The position numbers and the translations under genes are program-made. Under the pieces are notes generated by a model. That model saw only the letters and a program-made list of their open reading frames with translations, had not been told where the DNA came from and searched no databases. A stretch of 64,000 nt of DNA. Source: Microglena sp. YARC. Its lineage: Eukaryota > Chlorophyta > Chlorophyceae > Chlamydomonadales > Chlamydomonadaceae. This document shows positions 12,856-24,681 of this stretch, piece after piece (the stretch's first letter is position 1; the number at the start of each line of letters is the position of its first letter). Location: positions 37,661,372 to 37,725,371 of the forward strand of contig CM039464.1 of NCBI GenBank assembly GCA_022414725.1, read 5' to 3'.

Positions 12856-13825
12856 ATGATGTTTGAGACAAATCCCCAGATGCGCGGATCTACTGTTCTG
12901 CTTCTTTTGCTAGCTGCTTTTCATTCTGCCACTGCCATCGTCGAAATCGTCCCCCGAATGTCAGCGGAACGAGTGGTATTCCAAATCGACGAGGGGGAGA
13001 TCGAGTTCGGCTTCTACCCCGAGGTCGCACCAGTAACTTGCGCGCATATTTTCGAGCTGGTGCAGTTAGGCCTGTTCACTACCAACGAGTTTTTCAGAGT
13101 CGACAAGGGCTTCGTTGCTCAGGTGAGGAGTTTTTTTCACCAGTTTTTTCACCATCAACACACACATGCACTCCCCTCCTCCCCTTCACCACCAACACAC
13201 CCACACCCTCAACAACACACACAGCACTCCCCTCCTCACCTTCACACCAACACACCCACACCTCTAACACACAAATGCTCTCCCCTCCTCCCCTTCACCA
13301 CCAACACACCCACACCCTCAACACACACATCACCAGATATCCGACGTCACTTCGAGGGCACTCCCCATCCCCGGTAGCCTGCACCCCAAGGCCACCAAGA
13401 ACGTCCCCCTCGAGGTGGTTGAGGGGGTGAAGCATCACACAGTAGGTGTTTCTGGTTTGTGCTCCCAGCATGGGCCGCTTTGTGCGACACCCCAACAGCG
13501 GCCAGTCCTCCTTCTCCATGCTCTTGGCGACGCCCCCCACCTAGACATGCAGTACACACCTCTTGGCAAAGTCACCAAGGGCATGGACGTCCTCCACAAG
13601 TTGGAAGCCCTTCCCACCAAAACCGAGGGAATCTTTGTCATGCCTCTGAAGAGGATCGAGATCAGGAGTACGTACTGGTACCGTACCTCTGGCTCCTTGC
13701 ACCTTAGCGGGGTAGGGACAGAAGGCAGCGGGGACTGCGAGGTAGAGCTGGAAACCTACAAGAGCAGATTTGCTAGCCAGTCCGAGGAGTTGCAGCGAGT
13801 AAGGAAGAAGTGCCTGCCTGCCTAA
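12856..13825 (+). CDS. CYP23: CYP23-like peptidyl-prolyl cis-trans isomerase (cyclophilin), secretory pathway
   Basis: Exon 1 is 12856-13122 (phase 0, ending ...KGFVAQ at a GTGAGG donor). The intron is 13123-13336 and exon 2 starts at 13337 (ISDVTSRALP). The N-terminus has a hydrophobic signal peptide (LLLLLAAFHSATA). The cyclophilin fold follows: RVVFQIDEGEIEFGFYPEVA, FFRVDKGFVAQ, the PNSGQSSFSMLL block, GDAPHLDMQYTPLGKVTKGM and EGIFVMP. A charged, coiled-coil-like tail ends SQSEELQR. Order, signal peptide and coil tail match plant CYP23. Within exon 2 the frame slips by one base between about 13437 and 13468 and slips back near 13525 (TTGGCGAC, where the family needs one more G), so the MGRF..SMLL block lies in another frame. 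Either two sequencing errors or two compensating mutations. After CAGCGA at 13778 there is a good donor (GTAAGG); reading through gives a stop at 13823-13825. Cyclophilin assignment is firm; the 3' end is uncertain. Confidence 0.85.
13138..13335 (+). repeat. CA-rich tandem repeat filling cyclophilin intron 1
   Basis: Four or five diverged copies of a ~55-60 bp unit (CTCCCCTCCTCCCCTTCACC ... ACACACCCACACC) occupy nearly the whole 214-bp intron up to the CACCAG acceptor at 13336. The sense strand is C/A-rich, like the introns of the two other genes in this window. Confidence 0.85.
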
Positions 13826-13828
13826 GTG

Positions 13829-16262
13829 TACTTCCTGGAGTGTGCAGTATTAGCGATCAGGTCTGCAAGCCAGCCCGTGGAGGTGCAGGGAGTAACCAAG
13901 AAATGCTTGCCTGCCTAGGTGTATTGCTTGATGCCTGCGGAAATTTGGGTGGTGGGGAGCAGTGCCTGCCTGCCTACCTGCCTAGGCACATTGCTTGGTG
14001 CATGCAGCATAAGACAAGAGCAGGTATGCCAGCCAGTTTGAGGAGATGCAGCAAGTGAGGTAGAAGTGCCTGTCTGCCTGCCTGCCTGCCTGCCTGCCTA
14101 AGAGCACTTCTTGGAGTGTGCAGTATAAGCCTAGGTGCCTGCCTAGCAAGTTGCATTGCTAGGTATATGAAGCACTGAGCTATAACAGTAGATATGCCAG
14201 CTAGTCTGAGGAGTTCCAGCGTGGTGGGGGAAGCTGCCAGCCTGGAAACGCCAATGCAGTCTGAGGAGTTGCAGCGTGGTGGGGGAAGTGCCAGCCTGGA
14301 TACGCCAGCCAGTCTTATGGAGTTGCAGCGTGTGGAGGAAGTGCCAGCCTGGTATACGCCAGCCAGTCTTAAAAAAATTGCAGCGTGGTGTGGAGGAAGT
14401 GCCCAGCCTGGATATACCACCCAGTCTGAGGAGTTGCAGCGAGCGTGGTGGGGGGAAGTGCCAGCCTGGATACGCCAGCCAGTCTGAGGAGTTGCAGCGT
14501 GGTGGGGGGAAGTGCCAGCCTGGATACGCCAGCCAGTCTGAGGAGTTGCAGCGTGGTGGGGGGAAGTGCCAGCCTGGATACGCCAGCCAGTCTTAAAAAT
14601 TGCAGCGTGGTGGGGGGAAGTGCCAGCCTGGATACCCAGCCAGTCTTTATGGAGTTGCAGCATGGTGGGGGAAGTGCCAGCCTGGATACGCCAGCCAGTC
14701 TTAAAAATTGCAGCGTGGTGGGGGAAGTGCCAGCCTGGATACGCCAGCCAGTCTGAGGAGTTGCAGCGTGGTGGAGGGAAGTGCCAGCCTGGATACGCCA
14801 GCCAGTCTTAGGAGTTGCAGCGTGGTGGGGGGAAGTGTCAGCCTGGATACGCCACCCATTCTGCAGAGAGTTGCAGCGTGGTGGGGGGAAGTGCCAACCT
14901 GATACGCCAGCCAGTCTGAGGAGTTGCAGCGTGGTGGGGAATGCCAGCCTGGATACGCCAGCCAGTCTGAGGAGTTTGCAGCTTCCGTTCATCAAGGTGG
15001 GGGGAAGTGCCAGCCTGGATACGCCAGCCAGTCTTAAAAATTGCATTGTGGTGGGGGGAAGTGCCAGCCTGGATACGCCAGCCAGTCTAGGGAGTTGCAG
15101 CATGGTGGGGGATAGTGCCAGCCTGGATACGCCACCAGTCATAAAAAACTTTGCAGCGTGGTGGGGGAAGTAAGTGCCAGCCTGGATACGCCACAGCCAG
15201 TCTGAGAGTTGCAGCGTGGTGGGGGAAGTGCCAGCCTGGATACGCCAGCCAGTCTGCAGGAGTTGCAGCCGTGGTCCCCAGCCTGGATACGCCAGCCAGT
15301 CTGAGGAGTGTGCAGCGTGGGGGGAACAGTGCCAGCCTGGATACGCCAGCCAGTCTATGGGTTGCGAGCATGGTGGGGGAAGTGCCAGCCTTGATACGCC
15401 AGCCAGTCTATGGAGTTGCAGTATGGTGGGGGGAAGTGCCAGCCTGGATACGCCAGCCAGTCTTAAAAATTGCAGCGTGGTGGGGAAAGTGCCAACCTGG
15501 ATACACCAGCCCAGTCTGAGGAGTTGCAGCGTGGTGGGGGAAGTGCGCCTGCAGCCTGGATACGCCAGCCAGTTAGGTGGTGGGTTAGTAGCGCAAGTTC
15601 TACAGTGTTCAGCCTGGATACGCACTCAGTCTGAGTAGTGCAGCGTGGTGGGAAGTGCCAGCCTGGATACGCCAGCCGATTCTGAGGAGTGCAGCGTGTG
15701 GGGAAGCAGCCGATGCCACCATTCTGGGAGTTAGTGCCAGCCTGGATACGCCAGCCAGTCTGAGGAGTTGCATGTGCGTGGTGGGGGGGGAAGTGCCAGC
15801 CTGGATACGCAGCCAGTCTGAGAGTTTTGCAGCGTGGTGGGAAGTGCCAGCCAGGGATACGCCAGCCAGTCTGAGGAGTTGCAGCGTGGGTGGGAAGTGC
15901 CAGCCTGATACGCCAGCCAGTCTGAGGAGTTGCAAGCGTGGTGGGGGGAAGTGCCAGCCTGGATACGCAGCCAGTCTGAGGTTGCAGCGTGGTGGGGATA
16001 GTGCCAGCGCTGGATACGCTAGCCAGTCTGAGGGAGTGCAGCGTGGTGGGGCGAAGTGCCAGCCTGGCCAGCCAGTCTGAGAGTACGCGTGGTGGGAAAG
16101 TGCCAGCCTGGATACGCCAGCCAGTCTGAGGAGTTGCAGCAGCGTGTGGGAACGTGCCAGCCTGGATACGCCAGCCAGGTCTAGAGTTACAGCGTGGTGG
16201 GGAACGAGCTTCCAGCCTGGATACGCCAGCCAGTCTGAGGAGTTGCAGCGTAGTGAGAAGAA
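13829..16262 (+). repeat. ~53-bp minisatellite derived from the cyclophilin exon end
   Basis: The unit AGCCAGTCTGAGGAGTTGCA+GCG, TGGTGGGGGAAGTGCC, AGCCTGGATACGCC is repeated roughly 38 times between 14180 and 16262. Its first part equals the coding end SQSEELQR of the cyclophilin gene at about 13770-13781. Longer, diverged copies at 13860-14180 still hold the exon end plus donor-like GTAACC/GTGAGG and the CTGCCTGCC spacer, so they look like intermediates between the gene and the array. Single-base indels are frequent, so frames wander; long minus-strand ORFs here (for example 418 codons at 14369-15625) are by-products of a repeat with few stops. Confidence 0.9.
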
Positions 16263-16275
16263 TTTCCGGCCTGCC

Positions 16276-16857
16276 TTGACTACTTACATTCAGCATTAGA
16301 GCAGAGGTAGACTAACCGTATATACTGCACTGTTTTATCTCACAAACAACAAGCCCTAGGCAGCGTCCCAAGCGAAGCGGAATGTGCAAAGAGAGTAGTG
16401 GCTATTGAACGAAAGGTGTGCAGCGGAATGGATTGCCGGGCGAAGCCAGTTAGTTATGAGCAGTGGCTGACTTGTCAGGCTTCGTCTCGCCCTGCCTTGA
16501 CTACGTGCGTGCAGCATTGGAGTTGCAAAGATCAGATTTTGCAACCAGTTGTAGAGATTTGCAGATTGCAAGGCATGAACTGCTGCCTGTTTGTTTAGAT
16601 TCATGTGTCTGTTACATTGCAGCATTAAGAGCTGCTAGAGCAGATTTGCAAAGCCAGTTGGGAGGATTATAGCAATTCAGGATGAACTGGACAAACTTTC
16701 ATACTTCGTCGAGAATTGTCGAGAATCCCAGGGCCAAATTGTCGAGGAATTCTCGGATTTCCAGGGGGCAAATAATTCTCGAACAAAGTACGGAAGTACG
16801 AGTTCACTCGCGGAAATGTTATTGTCCAGTTCATCCCCTGAATTTGCTAAAAAGTAA
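16276..16857 (+). other. coiled-coil-like coding segments, probable 3' exons
   Basis: Three acceptor-like starts (CAG then CATTAGAG, CATTGGAG, CATTAAGAG) lie at about 16293, 16515 and 16623. They are followed by heptad-like peptides such as ALELQRSDFATSCRDLQIAR and ALRAARADLQSQLGG. From 16681 an open frame without ATG runs to a TAA at 16855-16857 (DELDKLSYFVENCRESQG ... SSPEFAKK, 58 codons). The composition is typical of a coil-forming C-terminus and the position suits the continuation of the cyclophilin tail, but I could not join the pieces in phase. They may belong to another gene or be decayed copies. Confidence 0.45.
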
Positions 16858-17104
16858 ACAAGTAGATAGTAGACAAGAGCTCCCTGAATATCACGCCCCA
16901 CCAGACGTGTATCATACATTGGAGCATTTATTTTTTGCCTGGAGCGTCCTCAGACTATTGGGGCAAAAGACTTGTGCCACGGAACTAAGACAGGAAGAAA
17001 AAGTGTGGTCATCAGATTGTCATCAGGATTAAATTCTTTAGTCATCAGTTGCCGCCTTCAAGAAAGAAAAAACAACCCTGTCTTCAGAATAAAAAGATAA
17101 AATT

Positions 17105-19240
17105 CTATTTGGTCATCAGTTGGTTTCAGGTTTGAGTCCTCAGTCTTGGTCTCTGTTTGGAGTCCTCTAGTTTGGTCCTCAGTTTGTCCTCAGTTTGGTC
17201 CTCAGTTTTGGATCCTCAGTTGTCTCGTTTGGTCCCCAGTATTGGTCCTCAGTTTGTCCTCAGTTTGGTCCTCCAGTTTGGTCTCAGTTTTTATTGTTGG
17301 TCCTCAGTTTGGTCCTTTGTCAGTTTGGTCATCTTGGTCCTCAGTTTGTCATCAGTTGGTCCTCAGTTTGTCCTCAGTTTTCCTCAGTTTGGTCCTCAGT
17401 TTGTCATTCAGTTTGAGCCTCAGTTGGTCATCAGTTTGTCCTCAGTTTGTCCTCAGTTTGGTCCTCAGTTTGGTCATTCAGTTGGTCCTCAGTTGTCCCA
17501 GTTTGATTGTCCTAGTTGGTGTCCTCAGTTTGGTCCTCATTTGTTCAGTTTTGGCCTCAGTTTGGTCTCCAGCTTGGTCTCTCAGTTTTCCTCATTTGTT
17601 CCTCAGTTGGTCATCAGTTTCCTCATTTGGTTCCATCAGGTCCCAGTTGTGTCAGTTTGGTCATCAGTTTGGTCATCACTTTGGTCATCAGTTTGGTCCT
17701 CAGTTTTGGTCATCAAGTCTTGGTCACTCATATGTGTTTGGTCCTCACGTTTGGGCAATTTAGTCATTTGGTTTGGTCCTACAGTTTGGTTCATCAGTTT
17801 TGGTTGCGTCCCTCCAGTGACGTTCCTCAGATTTGGTCCTCAGGTTTGGTCCTTCAGTCTTTGGTCCTCAGTGGGGGTTTTGGTCCTCAGTTTTGTCCTC
17901 AGTTTGGTCTCATTTTCCCATTTGTCCTCATTTCCTCAGTTTGTCCTCAGTTGGTCCTCAGTTGTCCTCGTTTGGTCTCAGTTTGGGTCCTCAGTTTGGC
18001 CTCAGTTTGTCCTCAGTTTGGTCCTCATTGTCCTCGTCTGTCTCAGTTTTGGTTCCTCAGTTTGGTCCTCAGTTTCGCCTCAGTTTGGTCCTCAGTTTGG
18101 TCCTCAGTTGTCCTCAGTTTGGTCATCAGTTTTGGTCATCAGTTGGTCATCAGTTTGGTCATCAGTTTGGTCATCAGTTTGTCATCAGTTTGGTCATCGT
18201 TTGGTCATTCAAGTCATCCCGTTTGTCATCAGTTATTCATCAGTTTGGTCATCAGTTGTCATCAGCTTTGGTCATCAGTTTGGTCATCAGTTTGGGTCTA
18301 TCAGTTTGTCATCAGTTTGTCATCAGTTGGTCATCAGTTTGTCATCAGTTTGTCATCAGTTGGTCATCAGTCTTTTCATCAGTTTGGTCCCTCAGTTTTT
18401 GGTCCTCAGTTTGGGTCCTCCAGTTTTTGGTCCTCATCTTGTCCTCAGTTTTCGGTCCTCAGTTTTGGTCCTCAGTTTGGTCCTCAGTTTTGGTCCTCAG
18501 TTTGGTCCTCAGTTATGGTCCTCAGTTATTGGTCCTCAGTTTGGTCCTCAGTTTGGTCTTCCAGTTTTGGTTCCTCAGTTTGGCACATCCAGTTTGGTCA
18601 TCCCCACGACGAATTTTGGGGGTTTCCCAAATTTCACCCAGTTTTGGGGGCTTTTCTTTTTTTTCCCCCCGATTTTTTTTTTTTTTCGGCCCACCCAGGT
18701 TTTTGGGTCCCAACCTCCCCCACCCCCCTCCCCCCCCCCCCCATTTATCCACCCGCCCCCAGTTTTTTTGCGTTTTCCCATTTTCCCCCAAGGTTTTGGC
18801 TTCCCCCCATTTTTTTTTTTTTTTTCCCCCACACAGTTTTTGGTCATTCAGTTTTGGTCAATCAGTCTGGTTCATCAGTCTTGGTTCAATCAGTTTGGTC
18901 ATACAGTTGTGGTCATCATTTTGGTCATCGTGGTCATCAGTTTTGGTCCAGCAGTTTGGTCATCATATTGTTATTCAAGGGTCATCCAGTCTTGCGTTTC
19001 CCATCAGTTTCTGGTCATCAGTGTTGGTCAATCCAGGTTTGGTCAGATCGTTTTGGTCACAGTTTGCTCATCAGTTTGGTCATCCAGTATTGCGTCAACA
19101 GTGGTCATTCAGAATTAATCTCTTGCTGTCCTTCAGTTGTCATAGGGATGTGAATTCTTTGGTCATCCAGTTGGCGTCATCAGGATCTAAATCTTTGGTC
19201 ATCACGTTTGCATCAGCGATAAACATTCTTTGGTCATCAG
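17105..19240. repeat. 12-bp array of GGTCCTCAGTTT / GGTCATCAGTTT
   Basis: About 2.1 kb of GGTCCTCAGTTT changes gradually to GGTCATCAGTTT, with regional dominance of each version (CCTC at 17110-18120 and 18380-18590, CATC at 18120-18370 and 18840-19230). Frequent one-base length changes break any period. It is interrupted at 18605-18840 by a block of T- and C-homopolymers. Long ORFs in all plus frames (up to 653 codons) simply reflect a stop-poor repeat. Confidence 0.95.
18605..18840. repeat. homopolymer-rich T/C block inside the 12-bp array
   Basis: Runs of T (up to about 17) and C (up to about 16) with TTTTGGGGG words interrupt the GGTCCTCAGTTT array, which resumes on the far side. The run lengths are at the limit of reliable sequencing, so exact lengths should not be trusted. 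Confidence 0.7.
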
Positions 19241-19319
19241 TTGCCCTGCCTTCGGTACAAAAGAAAGTATGATAACGCCTGGCACCACCATAGAAACTTT
19301 TTTTTTTAGTTTGGTGCAA

Positions 19320-19550
19320 ACTTTCACCCCAAGGGGGAGGTGGGTCTTCCGACACAAACCAGCGACCCCCGGCCTGGCCAGTTTTTGGTCCTGCCAAGCC
19401 ACACTGCACCCTTGTTTTTCACCCCAGGGAGTTGGGGTCTCCCGACACAAACCATGACCAGCCTGGCCAGTTTGGTGCCAGCTCAACTGCCCTTGTTTTC
19501 ACCCAACGCGAGGTTGCAGTCTCCGACCACAAACCCAGCGACACGGTAAT
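19320..19550 (+). repeat. three tandem copies of a dispersed element core
   Basis: TTCACCCCAAGGGGGAGGTG..GACACAAACCAG recurs with changes at about 19323, 19421 and 19497. The same core (TTCACCCCAGGAGGTGGGTC then TCCCGACACAAACCAG) appears at 52690, 53889 and 58319, so it is a dispersed family. No termini or target duplication could be fixed here. Confidence 0.65.
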
Positions 19551-20706
19551 TCACGTTCGAATTCGTCAGGTGCCCACTCCTACAATAGGCCAAAGGTTGG
19601 CTTGAGACCAAACAAGCAGTTGATAACCGCCTCGGTGAGCGCGTGGTAATTGAGGGGCCCCGACTCTTGCGCCGGAAGAAATAGGGGACGTGCCTAGCTA
19701 CATTTACGCTGGACAAAGCTACCATGGTGGTGACAGCGACCCCGCGGCTACGGACCGACTTTCAACGCGAACATATAGACCATTACCGAACTCGGCCCTT
19801 CTCGATCTCAAAGAACGAGCAGCTGCCAAATTTGAGCCCATTCTTCGAATACCCGGGGGGAACCAAGACAGGATGATCTAACTGCAGTCCTAGCACATTC
19901 ATCTTGCTGAACACACCCTAGAAATATCGAAGAAGCCCGGTGAGGCGACGTTCAACGTGTTCAGTCACAATTTAGTCCATCCTTTCGTTAGAAAATTCGA
20001 GTTCCAAAGACGTGTCTGAGTTTCCAAGTTCATGATCTCTGCACTAGAAACTTTGATTCAATTCGCCGTAGTGGCAGTTGGGTAGATGAGTGGGGGCGTG
20101 GGGCGGTAGGGGGTCCACGGCCCTACCCACGACCACTTCTGGGCCGGGATCCGGGGGGGGCCTGCAGTTCCTGCTCAACCACTGTGCATCATTTGGACTG
20201 TCGGGGGGGCTATGACCGCACCCATTATTCCAAATTACCACGCTGCTTAACCACATGCTTTTATTACCATCATGACTGAAAAATGAAATTATTTGACTAA
20301 ATAGGTATGTGACTGCCAAGACGACGCGCAGCACGCAATAAAGGCTTACGAGCCTTGTAGACCGGAGTTCGATACTATATCAAGTTACTCTGCTCAGGTG
20401 CCAGATTACACCTTTCTACTTCGTGTACATGTGCTAGAAGTCGCAGCATGACAGGCACAGCCCTGGACCTCTGCTTTCACCGTCGTCAGGCCCATCCACG
20501 CTAATTATTATCTTTTTTCTTTCTTCCCGTGATTCTTTATGTTAGCTTCTACCTCCGCCCACTGTTATGGTTGAGATCTGGCTCCTGCTCCAGGCGGTTT
20601 ATACCACTGCCCCACAACGGCTGGTGGGGACGTTTGGTTTGTTTGTCGCTCGACACACCCCATGATGAAAATCGGCCCCCGAAGACGGCGAGGCCAGCCC
20701 TACTAA

Positions 20707-20953
20707 TGTTATTATCCCGAACTTATACGACGGCTTACTGTGTGGCAAAAAGGCCGCAACCACTCGGGTACCTGTCCCCTCCAGCGGTTCCGGCTTCTGC
20801 CGCCAGGCCATGGGCTAGCTATGTTGCCCTCTCCCGACACGCTTCTGCAGTGACTCTGCAGTACGCATCTTGAATGCTCCCTATATGTGCATTGATTGCG
20901 TTCATAAGATCATCTCTCTCCTGATTGAGTCTGTATACACAACTGAGATAAAA
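20707..20953 (+). repeat. 5' LTR
   Basis: Shares with 24682-24910, in the same order, TGTTATTATC, CGGCTTACTG, GGTACCTG, CTGCCGCCAGGCCAT, GGCTAGCTATG, TCTGCAGT, TTTGCAGTACGCATCT-like, CTATATGT and the tail CAACTGAGA. Identity is clearly below 90 percent by eye. Confidence 0.65.
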
Positions 20954-20957
20954 GGTT

Positions 20958-21278
20958 ATGTGCGCCAAGCTGATCGCTCATTTGACGAAGCCAGACCCAT
21001 CTGCGGACCATTCCTGGAAGAGCCTTACCTTTGAATGGCTCGACGGCAACCCCGAGTATCTTGCTCCCAGGACTCGTTGGATTGCCATATTGCGGAATCA
21101 ATCCCCTACAAAGCTCCGCCTACTGCTTAATCAAGAGCCTCTGTTTGGACTCTGCGCCGCACTCCACCACCTTCGCTGGGAGCGCTGCAAGGAGCAACCT
21201 GCCTGTTCATCGAATCTAAGACGTGAGTTGAGAGCCGTGTTGCTATCCTCACCGAGATACTACATAAGCGTCGAGTGA
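20958..21278 (+). other. open frame at the 5' end of the LTR element interior
   Basis: A 106-codon frame starts four bases after the 5' LTR (MCAKLIAHLTKPDPSADHSW ...). The place fits the start of a gag-like gene, and WLDGN and LRWER are not low-complexity. No domain recognised. It ends in a stop at 21276-21278, after which frames are fragmented by CT-rich DNA. Confidence 0.3.
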
Positions 21279-21899
21279 ATCCTGAGACCACTGTTGCTGC
21301 TACCATTGATACTGCAACATCAGTAGGTAACGCCCGTTGCCGGCTCCTGCCATTTTCGGCGAGGACCTTCATCAGCATCCCGTTGGTTTGCTGCCACGCC
21401 CCTCCGCCTTTACCCCCACCCCCACCCCTGTAAACTCCCTACCTCCATCACTCTGAACACCTACACAAAACTCATCCCTCCTTCTCCCCTCTATCTCCTC
21501 CATTCTCGTCCCAAAGACTGCTACTTGATAAATCCCTCCTCCCTCTTCGACCCCCCCAGCCCCTCTCCCCCCCCTCATCTGCCCTTTGTAACCTTTTTTT
21601 TTCATTTCCTTTGCCCCGGCCTTAGAGATTACTGTGTACGCCACTTCTCTGATGCTCCTCATGCCATGATACACTACGTCAGATCATTTGATCTGATGTC
21701 TACTGCCATAGCGCCTGTCCACAATGCTGATGGGGACACCACTCTTGCTCCGCTTAAAGCTGACCACTTACATGGGGGGAACTGTCTGACTATCATGCAC
21801 CCTCACCTGCAACCGAACTTGCATGTGCTCCCTCACCTGAAGTTATCCCTGCTCTTGCATCTGATACCGTCCCTGCAGCATCTTTGAGCATTCCTAATG

Positions 21900-23345
21900 C
21901 CACCTCTGATGGGAACAACACACCTGTTCTCCAACTTGCAAGTGCTCCTAATGGGGACAACTATCTTGATGCTGTTCTCTTGCATGGGGGGGAACTGTCT
22001 GACTATCCTGTCCTCCCTCCCGCAACTGCTCATAATGCCACCTCTGATGGGGACAACTATCTTGATGCTGTTCTCTTGCATGGGGGGGAACTGTCTGACT
22101 ATCCTGTCCTCCCTTCCGCAACTGCTCCTGATGCCACCTGATGGGGGAACACAACTATCTTGATGCTGTTTCTCTTGCATGGGGGGGAAACTGTCTGACT
22201 ATCCTGTCCTCCCTCCCGCAACTGCTCCTGATGCCACCTCTGATGGGGACAACTATCTTGATGCTGTTCTCTTGCATGGGGGGGAACTGTCTGACTATCC
22301 TGTCCTCCCTTCCGCAACTGCTCCTGATGCCACCTCTGATGGGGACAACTATCTTGATGCTGTTCTCTTGCATGGGGGGGAACTGTCTGACTATCCTGTC
22401 CTCCCTCCCGCAACTGCTCATAATGCCACCTCTGATGGGGACAACTATCTTAATGCTGTTCTCTTGCATGGGGGGGAACTGTCTGACTATCCTGTCCTCC
22501 CTTCCGCAACTGCTCCTGATGCCACCTCTGATGGGGACAACTATCTTGATGCTGTCTCTTTGGCATGGGGGGAAAACTGTCTGACCTATCCTGTCCTCCC
22601 TCCCGTAACTGCTCCTGATGCCACCTCTGATGGGGACAACTATCTTGATGCTGTTCTCTTGCATGGGGGGAACTGTCTGACTATCCTGTCCTCCCTTCCG
22701 TAACTGCTCCTGATGCCACCTCTGATGGGGACAACTATCTTGATGCTGTTCTCTTGCATGGGGGGAAACTGTCTGACTATCCTGTCCTCCCTCCCGTAAC
22801 TGCTCCTGATGCCACCTCTGATGGGGACAACTATCTTGATGCTGTTCTCTTGCATGGGGGGAATGTCTGACTATCCTGTCCTCCCCCCGCAACTGCTCCT
22901 GATGCCACCTGATGGGGACAACTATCTTGATGCTGTTCTCTTGCATGGGGGAACTGTCTGACTATCCTGTCCTCCCAACTGCCCCCAACTCTCCGAGCCA
23001 CCTCTGATGGGGACAACTATCTTGATGCTGTTCTCTTGCATGGGGGGGAACTGTCTGACTATCCTGTCCTCCCTCCCCCAACTGCTCCTGATGCCACCTC
23101 TGATGGGGACAACTATCTTGATGCTGTTCTCTTGCATGGGGGGGAACTGTCTGACTATCCTGTCCTCCCTCCCGTAACTGCTCCTGATGCCACCTCTGAT
23201 GGGGACAACTATCTTGATGCTGTTCTGTTGCATGGGGGGGAACTGTCTGACTATCCTGTCCTCCCTCCCACAACTGCTCCTGATGCCACCTCTAATGGGG
23301 ACAACTATCTTGATGCTGTTCTCTTGCATGGGGGGGAACTGAGTG
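21900..23345 (+). repeat. 96-bp coding-type minisatellite (32-residue unit)
   Basis: About 15 copies of a 96-bp unit. In the plus frame it reads DATSDGDNYLDAVLLHGGEL then SDYPVLPPATAP, exactly 32 codons. The array is preserved as open frames in blocks (21884-22141, 22179-22703, 23036-23488) broken by one-base indels, mostly in the run of Gs in TGCATGGGGGGG. A period divisible by three with conserved acidic/proline residues suggests it was once translated, possibly as a spacer of a retroelement polyprotein. Confidence 0.85.
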
Positions 23346-23599
23346 AATATGCTAATGAAGTCACCGTTGTCCAGATCACATCCACCCCAAGCCTGGAGAC
23401 CACATCCACATCCACCTCAACCCATGATGCTGTCCAGATCCCATCCTGCTCTGCTGACCAGGACGAGAGATGCATCCACCTCCAGTAAGCACGTCAGCAC
23501 TACCACCACATGGCATACTTTCATTCCCATTCTTGACATCCTTGTCCTTCAGCTTCCCATCAGTGCCATCTGCACCTCTAGCCTGATTCTGTGCCTGCA

Positions 23600-23885
23600 G
23601 CTTCCAAGTAACACTTACGTTGATTTGCAGCCACCCGTAGCTTCCATGCAGCTTCCTAGTAACACTTACGTTGACTTGCGGCCACCCGTAGCTTCCATGC
23701 AGCTTCCTAGTAACACTTACATTGATTTGCAGCCACCTGTAGCTTCCATGCAGCTTCCTAGTAACACTTACGTTGATTTGCAGCCACCTGTAGCTTCCAT
23801 GCAGCTTCCTAGTAACACTTACGTTGATTTGCAGTCACCCGTAGCTTCCATGCAGCTTCTAGCTTCCCTGCAGCATTCATGGTAA
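23600..23885 (+). repeat. 51-bp coding-type minisatellite (17-residue unit)
   Basis: Five copies of CAGCTTCCTAGTAACACTTA.. encode LPSNTYVDLQPPVASMQ in one frame, period 51 bp. The frame differs from that of the neighbouring 96-bp array. Like that array, the period is a multiple of three. Confidence 0.85.
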
Positions 23886-24672
23886 CGCTTAGTTGATCTG
23901 CAACTGCCCAGCAGTTCCCACCTGCCCTGCAGCTTCCTAGTAGCGTTAAATTGATATGCAGCCACCTGTAGCTTCTCTACAGATCCTGCAGCTCCTAGCG
24001 ACACTGCAGCAACTCTAGCTACCTTGCAGCCACCGAGCTACTGACCCTGGATGGTTACTCCCCTCATGGCACTTCGAGGCCATGGCACATAGCATTATTT
24101 GAACCCTGATAGGAATGAACACTCTAGGAATTAAACTTGTACTGCCCCATGTACAGCCACAGTTTTCATAGTCTTTATCCACCTTGACCATGGTACTATT
24201 TTGCTGTATTCGCAGCATTTTTTCCTATCTCTAGCCCACATGATACTTTCTCTGATTTAGAATGTTTCCCTAGGCTCACCTCCCAAATCATGGGGGGAAT
24301 CAGCCTCCAGATCTCACAAGTCTCTAGCATCATGTGCCTTACATTATATAATTAAGTCACAAGTTTAGCCTGCACCTTTACGGCAGTTTCTCCCCTAGCA
24401 CTAAGCTTGACTCTGCAACTTCCCTGCAGCTTCCTCCTTAGCAATTTAGACTGATCTGCTGTTTCACCACAGCACAGCCACACATAGTGATTTATTGACT
24501 TCGAGACCTCACAGGTGCTCCCTTCCCTTAGTCCTAACCTAAATGATTTAAATATCTAGTTCTTGACCGAAGCAGACCAGCTCTCAGTCATTATCTTCCT
24601 TTTATAATTACATTAATTTCTTATGCCCCTCAGTTAATTTCATGCATTCTTGAGCTCAGGAATACCTCAAAT

Positions 24673-24681
24673 TGGGGGGGG
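24673..24681 (+). promoter_or_regulatory. probable polypurine tract of the LTR element
   Basis: A run of eight Gs immediately upstream of the 3' LTR start TGTTATTATCC, the expected position of a plus-strand priming site. Confidence 0.6.

Noticed and set aside
14369..15625. 418-codon minus-strand ORF in the minisatellite
   Set aside because: A stop-poor tandem repeat gives long frames by chance. The residues just repeat WRIQAGTSPHHAATPQTG-like units and frames shift with each indel.
17157..19118. 653-codon and overlapping long ORFs
   Set aside because: All three plus frames are open through the GGTCCTCAGTTT array. No domain and no codon bias.
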